Below, piece by piece: positions 37,340 to 46,958 of a stretch of 64,000 nt of DNA (position 1 is its first letter; every line of letters starts with the position of its first letter). The translations under genes were made by a program, and so were the position numbers. The DNA is taken from the NCBI GenBank assembly GCA_034111105.1, contig JAWUXY010000019.1, positions 1 through 64,000 on the forward strand, given 5' to 3'. Source of the stretch: Bermanella sp034111105. Its GTDB lineage: Bacteria > Pseudomonadota > Gammaproteobacteria > Pseudomonadales > Oceanobacteraceae. The notes under the pieces are model-generated. The model searched no databases. It was given only the letters and a program-made list of their open reading frames with translations, and had not been told where the DNA came from.

Positions 37340-37453
37340 ATAACAGTATAAACCGTGATAAGTTTACATAGCACTTGGCATCATCATGTACACGACAAGC
37401 ATATTTTGCTCATCCAATTTATCATTACATTGCAAATTCAAACCACCTCATGA

Positions 37454-39784
37454 TCACGACGCTAATAGTTTATTAAACAACGATAACTGCTTATTAAGCA
37501 TCTGTTTGTCTTCGTTATCTAATGAGCAATTTTCTAATACATAGTTAGCGGTACGATTTACGGTCTCCCACCTTGGATTTTTAGGTAAGGTTTGTAGCGA
37601 TAAGTATTTATCTAGAGTCCGGGTTTTGGCTGTGCTCCCATCCATGTACACGCGCCACAGGCGACTGTTTTCTGCTAAATCGGTTTTGCTTTTACCACTG
37701 TATTTCTGCCATATGGCTATGCAATCCCTTATTAATTGTACCGTCACATCGCGTACATTTTGATTAGCATGTATCACAACTGAATTGGAATTATGAGCAC
37801 GCTGAACTTTTAGCAGTAACTCTTCAGGTAATATTGGCGATACCACATAATCGATAATGCCCATTCGAATGCATTCTGCTAGCTGTGCTTTGTGATAACG
37901 ATCAACCACTAATATAATCGGCGTCGCGCCATGTTCGTTGCGAATACGTTTTATATCTTCAAAAATATACGCGTCCCAATTTAAAATCTGCCATATAATT
38001 AATTTAGGCCGGTACTTAACAACATTTGCTTTTACAACCTTAGCTTTAACCAAGTAAAAATAGTCTTGTAAGGCGCTAGTGATCATACCGGACACATCAT
38101 CATTAAATAAAATCGGTTCAGCTAGATCATTGCCATAACACTCAACTTTAGTTTGATCACTATTCGTATTAATCGGTTCATCTTGAGTATAAGAGCACAA
38201 AGCAAAACTCATACTCGTGGTATTTGATAATCGCTTGATATTTAACTTGGCACCCATTTCGTTAAGCGCATAATAAACAGCGTTCATTTCATCATTAATC
38301 ATCTCTTGATTATGAATCACTTTATTTAAAATGAATTCAAATTTAACGCTCTGCTTATCACAGCGAATACACAAGCTAATATCAATACCATCACGATCAG
38401 CCATACGTGCTAATATCAAAACAATGTCTTGTAGTTGATCTTGGTTATACGATAAGGCAACCGTGTCATCATCGACATATATTGATAGCCCAAGTGCCTC
38501 AAAATGAAGCTGCATAGACGCGGCCAAGTTGCTTAATATAAAGACCTTACTCTCTTCAGGCTGTGAATATTTATGTTTTAAATAATCAGCACTGCGATCA
38601 ATGCTTGCCTTCACATATGTCAGCAATCTCGATTCACGTTTGCGATGTAGCCATAACATATACAACTGAAACGCCACAAAAAAGACCAATCCAAATTGCG
38701 CCAACGGCCGAGACTGAATATAAAGCTGGGTATATAAATAATCATGCAATACTAAAAACGTCCACCCGATAAAACTAATCACAAACAGCAAGACAAACGG
38801 TGCTTTTTGTTTCATTAGCAACCCCAGCATAATCAGTATATATACAACCGTGATGATTCCCATCAGCTGATTGACAAGCCCAAAATGGGTAAACACAAGA
38901 GCAGGTGTTACAAGTATTGCCGTGATCAAACCAAGTGATAATAGCGATATAAAATGAGGATAAATTTGATTTTTGATATCAAAGAAACGGTGAAAAAAAT
39001 AGATGAACATGGGCAGAGCAATAAATAACAATATGTGTTCGAGTCTTTGCCAGTTTTCCCAACTGATAAACGAGATGAAGTCGTAGGCAATGCGTTCTCC
39101 CACCATGATACTGCGTAGCGCAATGGCCCAAACAAATAATGCGAAGAAAATATGGCTAACATGACCATGACGAGACATATTCCTGACCAATAAATATATC
39201 GATACCAGCATTAAAAAACTAAAGATCATGGCATCCAATAATTTACTTTGATCACGTAATGCATGTCGGTGCCTCTCATCTGCAATCAACAGGTTATGCC
39301 ACACCCCGCCTTCTTTATGATGAAAATTACTCACATGCAAAATTAAGTCATATTGTTCAGCTGGCGCCAGCGCCAATACATCAGGGCCAAACTTGGGCTC
39401 CTCGGTTTGCGCATCGTTTGATACGACACCACGCTGAAAACGCACCTCACCATTTATCCATAAACTCATGGCGCTTGGCGCATCAGGAACACGTAAATAA
39501 TAAGATTGTTTTGTTGGCATATTTAAACGCAACCGCAATGTGGCAAAACCTTGTGGCGCGTATGTACCTTGTTTGTGCCACAACCCTGGTAGTAATAAAC
39601 CATCACGCATGGGGGCATTGATGTCGATATGCAACGATTGCCAGTCAAACGCCCACAAACCATCGAGGGCCACAGGCCCTTGTCGTAAATCGTCCGTTGA
39701 TATATATTTTTCAGGTAAAGAAAAACAGATAATTGGGATCATCCACCCCAACACAAAAATCACTAACTTCATGGCATTTATCAT
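37454..39784 (-). CDS. 7TMR-DISM sensor protein with degenerate kinase and receiver-like domains
   Basis: This is a 776-residue membrane sensor. A signal peptide (about 1-25) precedes an extracellular beta-sandwich of the DISM type (about 45-165, with LRVPDAPSAMSLWINGEV). Seven membrane segments (about 185-385) follow. The cytoplasmic part has a weakly ATPase-like segment at about 415-545 with no recognisable H-box, N-box or G-box. A receiver-like fold at about 575-675 (YRPKLIIWQILNWDAYIFED) lacks the phospho-Asp and the conserved Lys. The C-terminal ~90 residues (WRVYMDGSTAKTRTLDKYLS, PKNPRWETVNRTANYVLENC) form a distinct conserved-looking domain I cannot name. It is probably a signal receptor working by protein contacts; the ligand is unknown. 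An ATG at 39772 is an alternative start. Confidence 0.7.
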   Translation of the reverse strand: MINAMKLVIFVLGWMIPIICFSLPEKYISTDDLRQGPVALDGLWAFDWQSLHIDINAPMRDGLLLPGLWHKQGTYAPQGFATLRLRLNMPTKQSYYLRVPDAPSAMSLWINGEVRFQRGVVSNDAQTEEPKFGPDVLALAPAEQYDLILHVSNFHHKEGGVWHNLLIADERHRHALRDQSKLLDAMIFSFLMLVSIYLLVRNMSRHGHVSHIFFALFVWAIALRSIMVGERIAYDFISFISWENWQRLEHILLFIALPMFIYFFHRFFDIKNQIYPHFISLLSLGLITAILVTPALVFTHFGLVNQLMGIITVVYILIMLGLLMKQKAPFVLLFVISFIGWTFLVLHDYLYTQLYIQSRPLAQFGLVFFVAFQLYMLWLHRKRESRLLTYVKASIDRSADYLKHKYSQPEESKVFILSNLAASMQLHFEALGLSIYVDDDTVALSYNQDQLQDIVLILARMADRDGIDISLCIRCDKQSVKFEFILNKVIHNQEMINDEMNAVYYALNEMGAKLNIKRLSNTTSMSFALCSYTQDEPINTNSDQTKVECYGNDLAEPILFNDDVSGMITSALQDYFYLVKAKVVKANVVKYRPKLIIWQILNWDAYIFEDIKRIRNEHGATPIILVVDRYHKAQLAECIRMGIIDYVVSPILPEELLLKVQRAHNSNSVVIHANQNVRDVTVQLIRDCIAIWQKYSGKSKTDLAENSRLWRVYMDGSTAKTRTLDKYLSLQTLPKNPRWETVNRTANYVLENCSLDNEDKQMLNKQLSLFNKLLAS

Positions 39785-39991
39785 TATTTTTTTTATTCAT
39801 ACTACGCATTCTGCAGGCTTGTCTATACGCCCAAATACGCCTTCATTTTTAAGAAAAAGGGTCAATTTGCTTTAACCTTCTTTGCCCTCTTTTTTATAGA
39901 TCAATAACCAACAATGCCTTTTATTAGCCTAGAGGTAACGGCTCCACCATTTAACCGACCACCCATAATAAAGATAATAACGAGGTACCTC

Positions 39992-40980
39992 ATGAGATCA
40001 TTAAAGACCGCTCTAGCATTACTGAGCTTAACCTTCAGTAGCCTAGCACTTGCCTATCCCGGCGTATTTCCGCAGTCCACCTTCCAAAACTTAGACTATG
40101 GCTTGTATTGGTTTGGCAATGACGACAACTACCAAAAAGCCCAAGCGGGTTACAGTAATGCCTATTACGACAAGAACGCACCAAGCATTATCTTTATCCA
40201 TGGCTGGCAAAATGGTTCAAGCCAAGCCAAGCCAAGCCAAAAACCGTGAAACTTTTAATCGCAGTGACAACGGAGGTCCTAACATCGATTTAGCCTATGC
40301 ATGGAGTCGTGCTGGTTATAACGTGGTATTTTATACTGGAATCAATTTGCGGATGAACGCGAGGTGAAAGACGCAGAAGCTAAAATCTGGAGCAAAAACG
40401 GTCCTCGCAGCATGCGCTGGCGCGACCATAACGGCAACTATCATAGCGGCCAAACAAAGATGCTGGTACTTTAATGTTTGAAAGCTTAAAAACCAACATG
40501 GCCGATTACACCGGCAATTGTATCATTTTGGCCGGTAACAGCCTTGGCAATCAAATGGCGATTGTCATCGCAAAAAAACTAAAAGATAGTATTAATGCAG
40601 GTCACACCAATAGCAAATTAAAACCAAAGCGCATCGCATTGCTTGACCCATTTTATTCAAACGGATCAAAAAGCTATATTGGCAATCAATGGACAGGGGA
40701 TAAAGCACGTGGCTATGTGGACTCACTAAAAAGCTGGGGCGTCATATTTGAGGCGCATCAATCAAGCTCAGTGAGTAACACCGTGTTTATAGGAGATGCA
40801 AACAAAGGTTTATTAAATAAAATCGCATTTAAAAACTCATAAGATATTGGTTTAAGCGCAAAAACGTCTGACACTAGGGTGAAAAGCTTAATGAATGGCA
40901 GTAAAACGTTAATTCATGACTTGGGTACTTACACTAAAAGCCTTAGGGATGATCATTTAAAATACGGAAATCGTTTGTAA
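39992..40980 (+). pseudogene. Secreted lipase/alpha-beta hydrolase, broken by three frameshifts and a stop
   Basis: The reading frame begins MRSLKTALALLSLTFSSLAL (signal peptide) and continues to SIIFIHGWQNGSSQ. It is then thrown out of frame at a CAAGC-CAAGC-CAAGC run (40218-40232). The sequence resumes as AKNRETFNRSDNGGPNIDLA, shifts again at TATA (40332-40335) to WNQFADEREVKDAEAKIWS, and again at an A-run (40456-40458) to DAGTLMFESLKTNMADYTG. The nucleophile elbow ILAGNSLGNQM is intact. An in-frame TAA at 40840 precedes a last ~45 conserved-looking codons up to 40980. It resembles secreted lipase-like hydrolases with an HGW oxyanion motif. The many lesions indicate decay. Confidence 0.8.
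40218..40232 (+). repeat. CAAGC pentanucleotide run at the first frameshift
   Basis: Three perfect tandem CAAGC units lie inside the lipase-like pseudogene. Two fewer units, or one more, would restore the reading frame across this point, so strand slippage is a plausible cause of the first lesion. Confidence 0.7.
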
Positions 40981-41036
40981 GAAAGTAGCTGAAAAATAAG
41001 GCGTATCAGCGCCGTATTTTTTAAGCGTAAATAAAA

Positions 41037-42272
41037 TTATTTGAGAAGTTCATCAAAAGGTTCAATGACAACAGATTCTCCTGCTGAAATATTGCCAGCC
41101 TCTTGTGCTAAAACAATATAACAATTGGCCTGACTCATTGAACTTAAAATACCCGAACCTTGCCCGCCAGTGGCTTTCACTTCAATACTGCCACTTGAAG
41201 TGATTTTATAAATTCCTCGCTGATAATCCATTCGTCCAGGACGTTTTCTCAAAATCTCAGTGGTAATCGCATTTAAACGTAATACCGATTTTGGTGTTTG
41301 CCCAGACAATTTTCGTAACATAGGAATAGCCAACTGGTGCAAGGTGACCAAAGCACTAACTGGGTTACCAGGCAAACCAATAATATAACTATTAGCTAGT
41401 CGGCCAAACGCAAAGGGTTTACCTGGCTTAATGGCGAGTTTCCAAAAATCTATGTGACCTAATTCTTCAATCACTGTTTTGGTATAATCAGCTTCACCTA
41501 CAGAAACACCACCCGAAGTAATCACCACATCAGCTTGTGCATCGGCTTTTAAAAATGTATCTCTTAAAACGTCAATATCATCCGGCACAATACCAAAGTT
41601 TATGACGTTCACACCAAAGCGTTCCAATAATGCAGTTACTATATAGCCATTACTTTCGTAAAACTGACCAGGGTTTAGTGTCTCACCCGGTTTTTGTAAT
41701 TCATCCCCGGTACTGATTACCGCAACACTTATCTTGTCAAACACACAAACCGATGCCACTCCCAAACTGGCAAGCAAGCCAACATCAGCAGGCGTTAAAC
41801 GCCGTCCTTCTGTTAATAATATTTGACCAATAGAGATATCCTCACCTGCACGTCGAATGTTTTCACCGACACTGGCTGTTTGTAATACGGTGATATCATT
41901 GCCTTGGCTTTGCGTATTTTCTTGCATAACCACAGCGTCACAACCTGCCGGTATTTGTCCCCCTGTCATTATCCGTGCGCACTGTCCTGCTTCAATGGTC
42001 TGATCAATAGGGTGACCCGCAAATATCTTAACTACCTGTTGTAATGTATTTGTGTTACCTAAATCTTCACTTCGAATGGCGTAGCCATCCATTGCACTGT
42101 TATCTGCTGAGGGTATTTGCATTTTACTAATAACACTTTCACCTAAAATACGACCACAGGCTTTTTCTAGTGTCACTAGCTGCGTTTTCTTGAGGGCAGT
42201 AATCTGCGACAACAATTGATCAAGAGCTACATTAAACGGTGTTAAATCTGGAGCACTAAAACAGTCTGTCAT
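41037..42272 (-). CDS. moeA: Molybdopterin molybdenumtransferase
   Basis: This enzyme inserts molybdate into adenylated molybdopterin to form molybdenum cofactor. The 411-residue protein shows PSADNSAMDGYAIRSED, the MoaB/MogA-like core with AVISTGDEL and VITSGGVSVGEADYTK, the loop LPGNPVSALVTL and a C-terminal beta domain. No other moa or mob gene is adjacent, so it stands alone here. The flanking gaps are AT-rich. Confidence 0.94.
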   Translation of the reverse strand: MTDCFSAPDLTPFNVALDQLLSQITALKKTQLVTLEKACGRILGESVISKMQIPSADNSAMDGYAIRSEDLGNTNTLQQVVKIFAGHPIDQTIEAGQCARIMTGGQIPAGCDAVVMQENTQSQGNDITVLQTASVGENIRRAGEDISIGQILLTEGRRLTPADVGLLASLGVASVCVFDKISVAVISTGDELQKPGETLNPGQFYESNGYIVTALLERFGVNVINFGIVPDDIDVLRDTFLKADAQADVVITSGGVSVGEADYTKTVIEELGHIDFWKLAIKPGKPFAFGRLANSYIIGLPGNPVSALVTLHQLAIPMLRKLSGQTPKSVLRLNAITTEILRKRPGRMDYQRGIYKITSSGSIEVKATGGQGSGILSSMSQANCYIVLAQEAGNISAGESVVIEPFDELLK

Positions 42273-42416
42273 AATACACTTCTTAATTATCTGATAATTC
42301 GTGACTACCCAAACTGGCTTTCACACGACGTCAAAAATTCATTTTCTCAATACATTCTTAGTATGAAATTTTATTTAAATATTACTAATTTTACTTCCAA
42401 TATTCGGAATTTATGA

Positions 42417-44609
42417 TTAACGCAGCGTAATACCCGCTTTTGTTGCGCGAGCACTATGCAGCTTTTTATAACTATCAATTAAGCGCAGGTGCTTATCTAG
42501 GCCTTCTAGATTCATACTGGTTTTGGTTAAACCGTAAAACCTTACTTCACCAGTTACCGAACCCACGACGTTATCCATTACGTCTTGACCAAACATGCGG
42601 GTGAAGTTACCGATGTAATCATCAAGTTCTAATTCTTCATCAACGGCCACTTCCAATACGGCGTTCATGGCTTGGTAAAACAATCCACGTTCGACTGTAT
42701 TGTCGTTAAACTGCAAGAAGGTTTCGACTAATTCGATGGCTTCTTCTAACGCACCGAGTGCAAGGTAAATTAAGATTTTTAGTTCAAGAATCGTCAACTG
42801 ACCCCAAACGGTGTTTTCATCAAACTCGACACCAATCAGCGTGATGATATCGGTGTAGTTATCAAGCTGACTTTCTTCTAGGCGTTCTACTAAACTGGCG
42901 AGGGCATCGTCATCCAGTATGTGAAGGTTTAAAATGTCTTCACGGTAATCAAGTGCTTTATTGGTGTTATCCCAGATAAGATCATCAACCGGATACACCT
43001 CAGAATAATCGGGCACCAGAATACGGCACGCCGAACCGATATCTGAAAACTCTGCGATATACGCTTCTTTGCCAATAGATTCTAACATGCCAAATAAGCA
43101 ATCGGACTCTTCTTCGTTGGTGCCAGAAAAATCCCACTCACAAAATTCATAGTCTTGTTTAGCGCTAAAAAAGTGCCAAGAAATTACACCGGTTGAATCA
43201 ATAAAATGTTCAACAAAGTTTTCAGGTTCAGACACGGCCATGCTATTAAACGTAGGCTTAGGCACATCGTTTAACCCTTCAAAACTGCGGCCTTGTAACA
43301 GTTCAGTTAAGCTGCGCTCTAACGCGGCTTCGAAACTGGGATGCGCACCAAATGAGGCAAACACACCACCGGTTTTAGGGTTCATCAATGTGACACACAT
43401 CACCGGAAACTGGCCGCCTAACGAGGCGTCTTTCACCACAATCGGAAAGCCCTGTGCTTCAAGTGCTTTAATACCTTCAACAATACCTGGGTATTTGTTT
43501 ATGATGGCTTGTGGCACATCTGGCAATACAATTTCTTGTTCGATGATTTGTCGTTTAACGGCACGCTCAAATATCTCTGATAAGCATTGCACTTTGGCTT
43601 CATTAACATTATTGCCTGCGCTCATGCCATTACTTAAAAATAAGTTTTCAATCAAGTTTGACGGAAAGTAAACCGTCTCGCCGTCAGACTGACGCACATA
43701 TGGAATCGAACAAATACCGCGCTCACGGTTCCCCGAATTCGTATCAATTAAATGCGAGCCACGTAGTTCACCTTCTGGGTCGTAAATGTCGCGAGTGTAG
43801 TCATCTAAAATACCCGCTGGTAATGCATCATCGGCTTCAAGCTGAAACCATTTTTCATTGGGGTAGTGAACAAATTCGCTATTGGCAATGTCTTGCCCAA
43901 GAAACTGATCGTTATAAAAGAAATTGCAGTTTAAGCGTTCAATAAATTCACCCAACGCCGAACATAATGCGCTCTCTTTGCTGGCGCCTTTACCATTGGT
44001 GAAACACATTGGCGTCGCCGCGTCACGAATATGCAATGACCACACATTGGGTACAATATTGCGCCAAGACGAAATCTCAATTTTCATCCCTAAGTCAGCC
44101 AAGATATTGGTCATGTTGGCGATGGTTTGTTCTAGCGGTAGGTCTTTGCCTAAAATAAACGTCTCAGCACTATCATCAGCCTGACCCATCAACATAGCCT
44201 GTGCGTCGGCGTCTAAACTTTTAACCGCCTCAATCTTAAACTCAGGGCCTGCTTGCACTACTTTTTTCACAGTGCAGCGTTCGATAGACCGCAGAATACC
44301 CGTGCGATCTTTATCTGAAATAGTATCTGGCAGTTCAACTTGAATCTGAAAAATCTGGTTATAACGATCTTCTGGGTCAACAATGTTGTTTTGCGATAAC
44401 CGAATGTCATCGGTCGGGATATCCCGGGCGGCGCAATACACCTTCACAAAATAAGCCGCACACAATGCCGATGATGCTAAGAAGTAATCAAACGGCCCAG
44501 GGGCCGATGCATCACCTTTGTACCGAATGGGCTGATCTGCGATCACCGTATAGTCATCAAACTTGGCTTCAAGTCTGAGGTTGTCGAGAAAATTGACTTT
44601 AATTTCCAT
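42417..44609 (-). CDS. OsmC domain-YcaO domain fusion protein
   Basis: The 730-residue protein joins an N-terminal OsmC/Ohr-like domain (about 1-140) to a YcaO domain (about 165-560). The OsmC part includes GPFDYFLASSALCAAYFVKV, which keeps one of the usual redox cysteines. The YcaO part has GKGASKESALCSALGEFIER, the ATP-binding region of the family, and AKVQCLSEIFERAVKR. A C-terminal helical repeat-like tail follows. YcaO enzymes phosphorylate amide backbones; E. coli YcaO is linked to ribosomal S12 methylthiolation. The fusion occurs in other gammaproteobacteria, but its substrate is unknown. It stands alone, divergent from the flavin reductase gene. Confidence 0.88.
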   Translation of the reverse strand: MEIKVNFLDNLRLEAKFDDYTVIADQPIRYKGDASAPGPFDYFLASSALCAAYFVKVYCAARDIPTDDIRLSQNNIVDPEDRYNQIFQIQVELPDTISDKDRTGILRSIERCTVKKVVQAGPEFKIEAVKSLDADAQAMLMGQADDSAETFILGKDLPLEQTIANMTNILADLGMKIEISSWRNIVPNVWSLHIRDAATPMCFTNGKGASKESALCSALGEFIERLNCNFFYNDQFLGQDIANSEFVHYPNEKWFQLEADDALPAGILDDYTRDIYDPEGELRGSHLIDTNSGNRERGICSIPYVRQSDGETVYFPSNLIENLFLSNGMSAGNNVNEAKVQCLSEIFERAVKRQIIEQEIVLPDVPQAIINKYPGIVEGIKALEAQGFPIVVKDASLGGQFPVMCVTLMNPKTGGVFASFGAHPSFEAALERSLTELLQGRSFEGLNDVPKPTFNSMAVSEPENFVEHFIDSTGVISWHFFSAKQDYEFCEWDFSGTNEEESDCLFGMLESIGKEAYIAEFSDIGSACRILVPDYSEVYPVDDLIWDNTNKALDYREDILNLHILDDDALASLVERLEESQLDNYTDIITLIGVEFDENTVWGQLTILELKILIYLALGALEEAIELVETFLQFNDNTVERGLFYQAMNAVLEVAVDEELELDDYIGNFTRMFGQDVMDNVVGSVTGEVRFYGLTKTSMNLEGLDKHLRLIDSYKKLHSARATKAGITLR

Positions 44610-44867
44610 GAATAGTGTCCACCGTAAAGCTGTGCTGGGCAGCCTTAACCCTAGTATTGATAAGGTTTAGCTACTGGCTGGCAGCGTGTTGATCTTAATT
44701 TGGGGGGATTATCGGGGTTTTCGCGGCAATAGTCTTGGTTAGTTATGTAAATGTGGGAAATACGTGGGTTTAATTAGGCAGGCTGCTTTCTACCATAGGC
44801 ATTAGCCTAACGGCATGATTAAAATACGGATATGATGCCAACATAAGTACAAAAGTAAGGACATAGA

Positions 44868-45470
44868 ATGCGCTTTGAAACGGCCAAGTTAACCCCTCAA
44901 GAAAACTATAAACTGCTGATTGGCGGCATATTACCGCGGCCAATCGCTTGGGTTTCGAGCATATCGGTTAATGGCCATGTGAATTTAGCGCCGTTTTCGG
45001 TTTTTTCCGTTGCCCGTGCCCACCCTCCCATCGTTTGTTTTAACCCAATGTACAACCAAGATGCGCAGGCAAAAGACACGCTAAGAAATATCCGCGAAGA
45101 AGGGGAATTTGTCATCAATACCGTCAGCGCATCACAGCTAGACGTCATGAATAAAAGTTGCCACAACCTACCGCATGATACTGACGAGTTTGAATATGCC
45201 GGCATTACAAAAACAGAATCGGATTTTATTAAACCGCCACGAGTGGCCAATGCCGTGGTGAGCTTTGAATGCAAATTAAATCAAATTGTTGATCTTGGTG
45301 ATCAAGCATTGTCAGGGCATTTGATTTTAGGCGATGTGATTGCTGTGCACGTAAATGACAACGCCTTCGCCGATGGAAAAATCAATAGCAATGAGCTGGA
45401 TGCCATTGCGCGCATGTCTGGTGATGATTACAGCTTAACTAGAGAGAAGGTTCAGCTTGGGCGTTCTTAG
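44868..45470 (+). CDS. Flavin reductase-like, FMN-binding split-barrel protein
   Basis: This 200-residue flavoprotein of the DIM6/NTAB (flavin reductase-like) family shows LIGGILPRPIAWVSSISVNG followed by NLAPFSVFS, the FMN-phosphate region. The pattern NIREEGEFVINTVS and the segment GHLILGDVIAVHV follow. Such proteins reduce free FMN or act as NAD(P)H-dependent reductases of unknown substrate. It has a TAAGGA site before the start and no obvious partner monooxygenase nearby. Confidence 0.88.
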   Translation: MRFETAKLTPQENYKLLIGGILPRPIAWVSSISVNGHVNLAPFSVFSVARAHPPIVCFNPMYNQDAQAKDTLRNIREEGEFVINTVSASQLDVMNKSCHNLPHDTDEFEYAGITKTESDFIKPPRVANAVVSFECKLNQIVDLGDQALSGHLILGDVIAVHVNDNAFADGKINSNELDAIARMSGDDYSLTREKVQLGRS

Positions 45471-46263
45471 CTAAATTTCATATAGGGCTTGGCTTATAAT
45501 AAATATTATGAGCCCAAATAGTTGATTCGAGGTTGTGCTTTAATCTTAGTTTTTAGTAGACGAATATATCTACTTCATCAAAAATAATATCTAAGTTAAT
45601 TCCCAGTATAGTGCATCAATAATGATGCAAAATCCTAGACAATAAATACAAATATTGCATGTTAAATTCGCTTTGATAGCATTTACAACTCGATATTAGA
45701 TAAGCCCTTTAAAATCAAATTTTTACTTTTTATTCCTAAAATTGAACTTACCCCCCCAAGCTATTTTGATACATGAGATATTATGGATTGAGATACGCCA
45801 GCATCTGAAAGTAAAGCATTATATTTTTCATTATTGCCATATTGAAGATGAATTGACATAAATGTCAATGATAGATTTTCAGAACAAAAAAAATCATATA
45901 TTCTCAAATACATTAAAATACTTTGGGAATGAAAATTCAAAATAACGATATACTAATTCAAGCACATTCCTCATTCTTGTCTTCTCTTTTACCGCACCAT
46001 GATCTGATTGCAGTACTAAATGTTTTGGTTGTTACACATAACTCTCTAGATGTTTGTCATCTGCAATAACTAGACACTTTTCTTTCACGAGGCATGTTTT
46101 CTTCACAAGGCAAATTGCCACCCTCTTAAGTGCCATAAATTCATATTAATTGGAGCTGAAATTTTATGAACATGCAAGAATTAATGGCTCAAAATAAAGC
46201 GTGAGCCAAAGAACAAAAGAACATAGACCCTATTTTTAAAATGAAAACCAATGCTACCCACCC
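45471..46263. other. AT-rich stretch with gene remnants
   Basis: There is no intact gene in this ~800-nt gap. It holds a small hairpin (TGCATCA/TGATGCA near 45611-45629), a seven-C run near 45751, a frameshifted remnant on the minus strand (45761-45974) and a short stop-interrupted reading frame at 46166. The low GC and fragments suggest a decayed insertion of foreign or lost genes. Confidence 0.5.
45761..45974 (-). pseudogene. Unidentified remnant in two overlapping frames
   Basis: One minus-strand frame reads MRNVLELVYRYFEFSFPKYF from 45974. An overlapping frame then continues SENLSLTFMSIHLQYGNN and on to SIISHVSK with a stop at 45761. The protein-like composition and smooth hand-over suggest a single frameshifted gene fragment. 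I do not recognise a family. Confidence 0.25.
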
Positions 46264-46267
46264 TTAA
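46166..46267 (+). pseudogene. Possible N-terminal remnant of a beta-carbonic anhydrase
   Basis: The frame reads MNMQELMAQNKA, TGA, then AKEQKNIDPIFKMK and a stop at 46265. If the TGA is read as a mutated TGG, LMAQNKAWAKEQ with DPIF closely resembles the start of beta-carbonic anhydrases (NNxxW...DPxFF). Nothing of the zinc-binding part follows. It is probably a truncated fossil. The match is short and the call is tentative. Confidence 0.3.
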
Positions 46268-46704
46268 TGCAGCACTCGGCTTTCAATATGATCCAGTGAA
46301 AGCAATGACAGCATCCAAAAATCAGCCACATTAATGGGCATACTGATTACGTCTTCAAGCGGCTTTAATAACAATGGCACCGATAATGTGTGCTTGATAT
46401 CTTGGATGTTGTTTTCAACATATTGAACAAGCGAGTATAAATTGACGTTGGCCTCTTCTTTTCGCAATGCATACGCGTATTCAAGAGCGCTGCGCAGATA
46501 GCGGTCCACTGAAAACGACGAGCTGTGACAACTCAGCAGCAGCTCTGATATTTCAAACGCATTACCATAAGCAACCGACGCGCTTTCCCAATCTTTTGCA
46601 TGAAATAACGCCCTTGCTTGCTCAATGATCATTCGCCAGGCTTGAATGGCTTGCTGAGGGTTATTAACAAATTCGCCTCTATGGTTATCGCATAGGTATT
46701 TCAT
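46264..46704 (-). CDS. Uncharacterised helical protein behind a Fur-like box
   Basis: This 146-residue protein has no signal peptide or membrane segment. It is mostly helical, with a TPR-like segment QARALFHAKDWESASVAYGN and ALEYAYALRKEEANVNLYSL. I do not recognise the family; short TPR-like proteins such as DUF2753 are similar in style. The ATG at 46704 is chosen because AGGA lies 8 nt upstream; the frame also extends to a TTG at 46731. A Fur-like palindrome lies about 50 nt upstream of the ATG, which suggests control by iron. Confidence 0.65.
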   Translation of the reverse strand: MKYLCDNHRGEFVNNPQQAIQAWRMIIEQARALFHAKDWESASVAYGNAFEISELLLSCHSSSFSVDRYLRSALEYAYALRKEEANVNLYSLVQYVENNIQDIKHTLSVPLLLKPLEDVISMPINVADFWMLSLLSLDHIESRVLH

Positions 46705-46751
46705 TTTGGGTTCCTGATTTGGCTCTTTCAATATTGACTGACGAACACACT

Positions 46752-46776
46752 ATTGCAATTGATTCTCATTTGCAAT
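46752..46776. promoter_or_regulatory. Fur-box-like palindrome
   Basis: The 25-nt near-palindrome has arms ATTGCAA and TTGCAAT around a TGAxxxTCA-type centre. Its minus strand contains AATGAGAATCAATTGCA, close to the Fur consensus. It is placed to control the leftward 146-residue gene and possibly the rightward genes at 46959 as well. Confidence 0.55.
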
Positions 46777-46958
46777 AAATATATCATGTCCTCCGTTATC
46801 TAGTCAGTAGAACGGCTATCCGGTGCTCGATATGTCGCCTTATTGTTCTTTATAGGTAGTTAATCCGTTTTGTGTACCACAGGCTAACCCTACAGAGGAA
46901 TATCAAGCTACGCCAAGAAAGCTAACATAAAGCACACTGTTTATTTTAGGAGACAGGC

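Noticed and set aside
39914..39991. 26-codon N-terminal extension of the lipase-like frame
   Set aside because: The signal peptide starts cleanly at the ATG at 39992; the extension is not signal-like.
46202..46204. TGA as a selenocysteine codon in the short frame at 46166
   Set aside because: No SECIS-like hairpin follows directly and the carbonic anhydrase alignment calls for Trp at that place.
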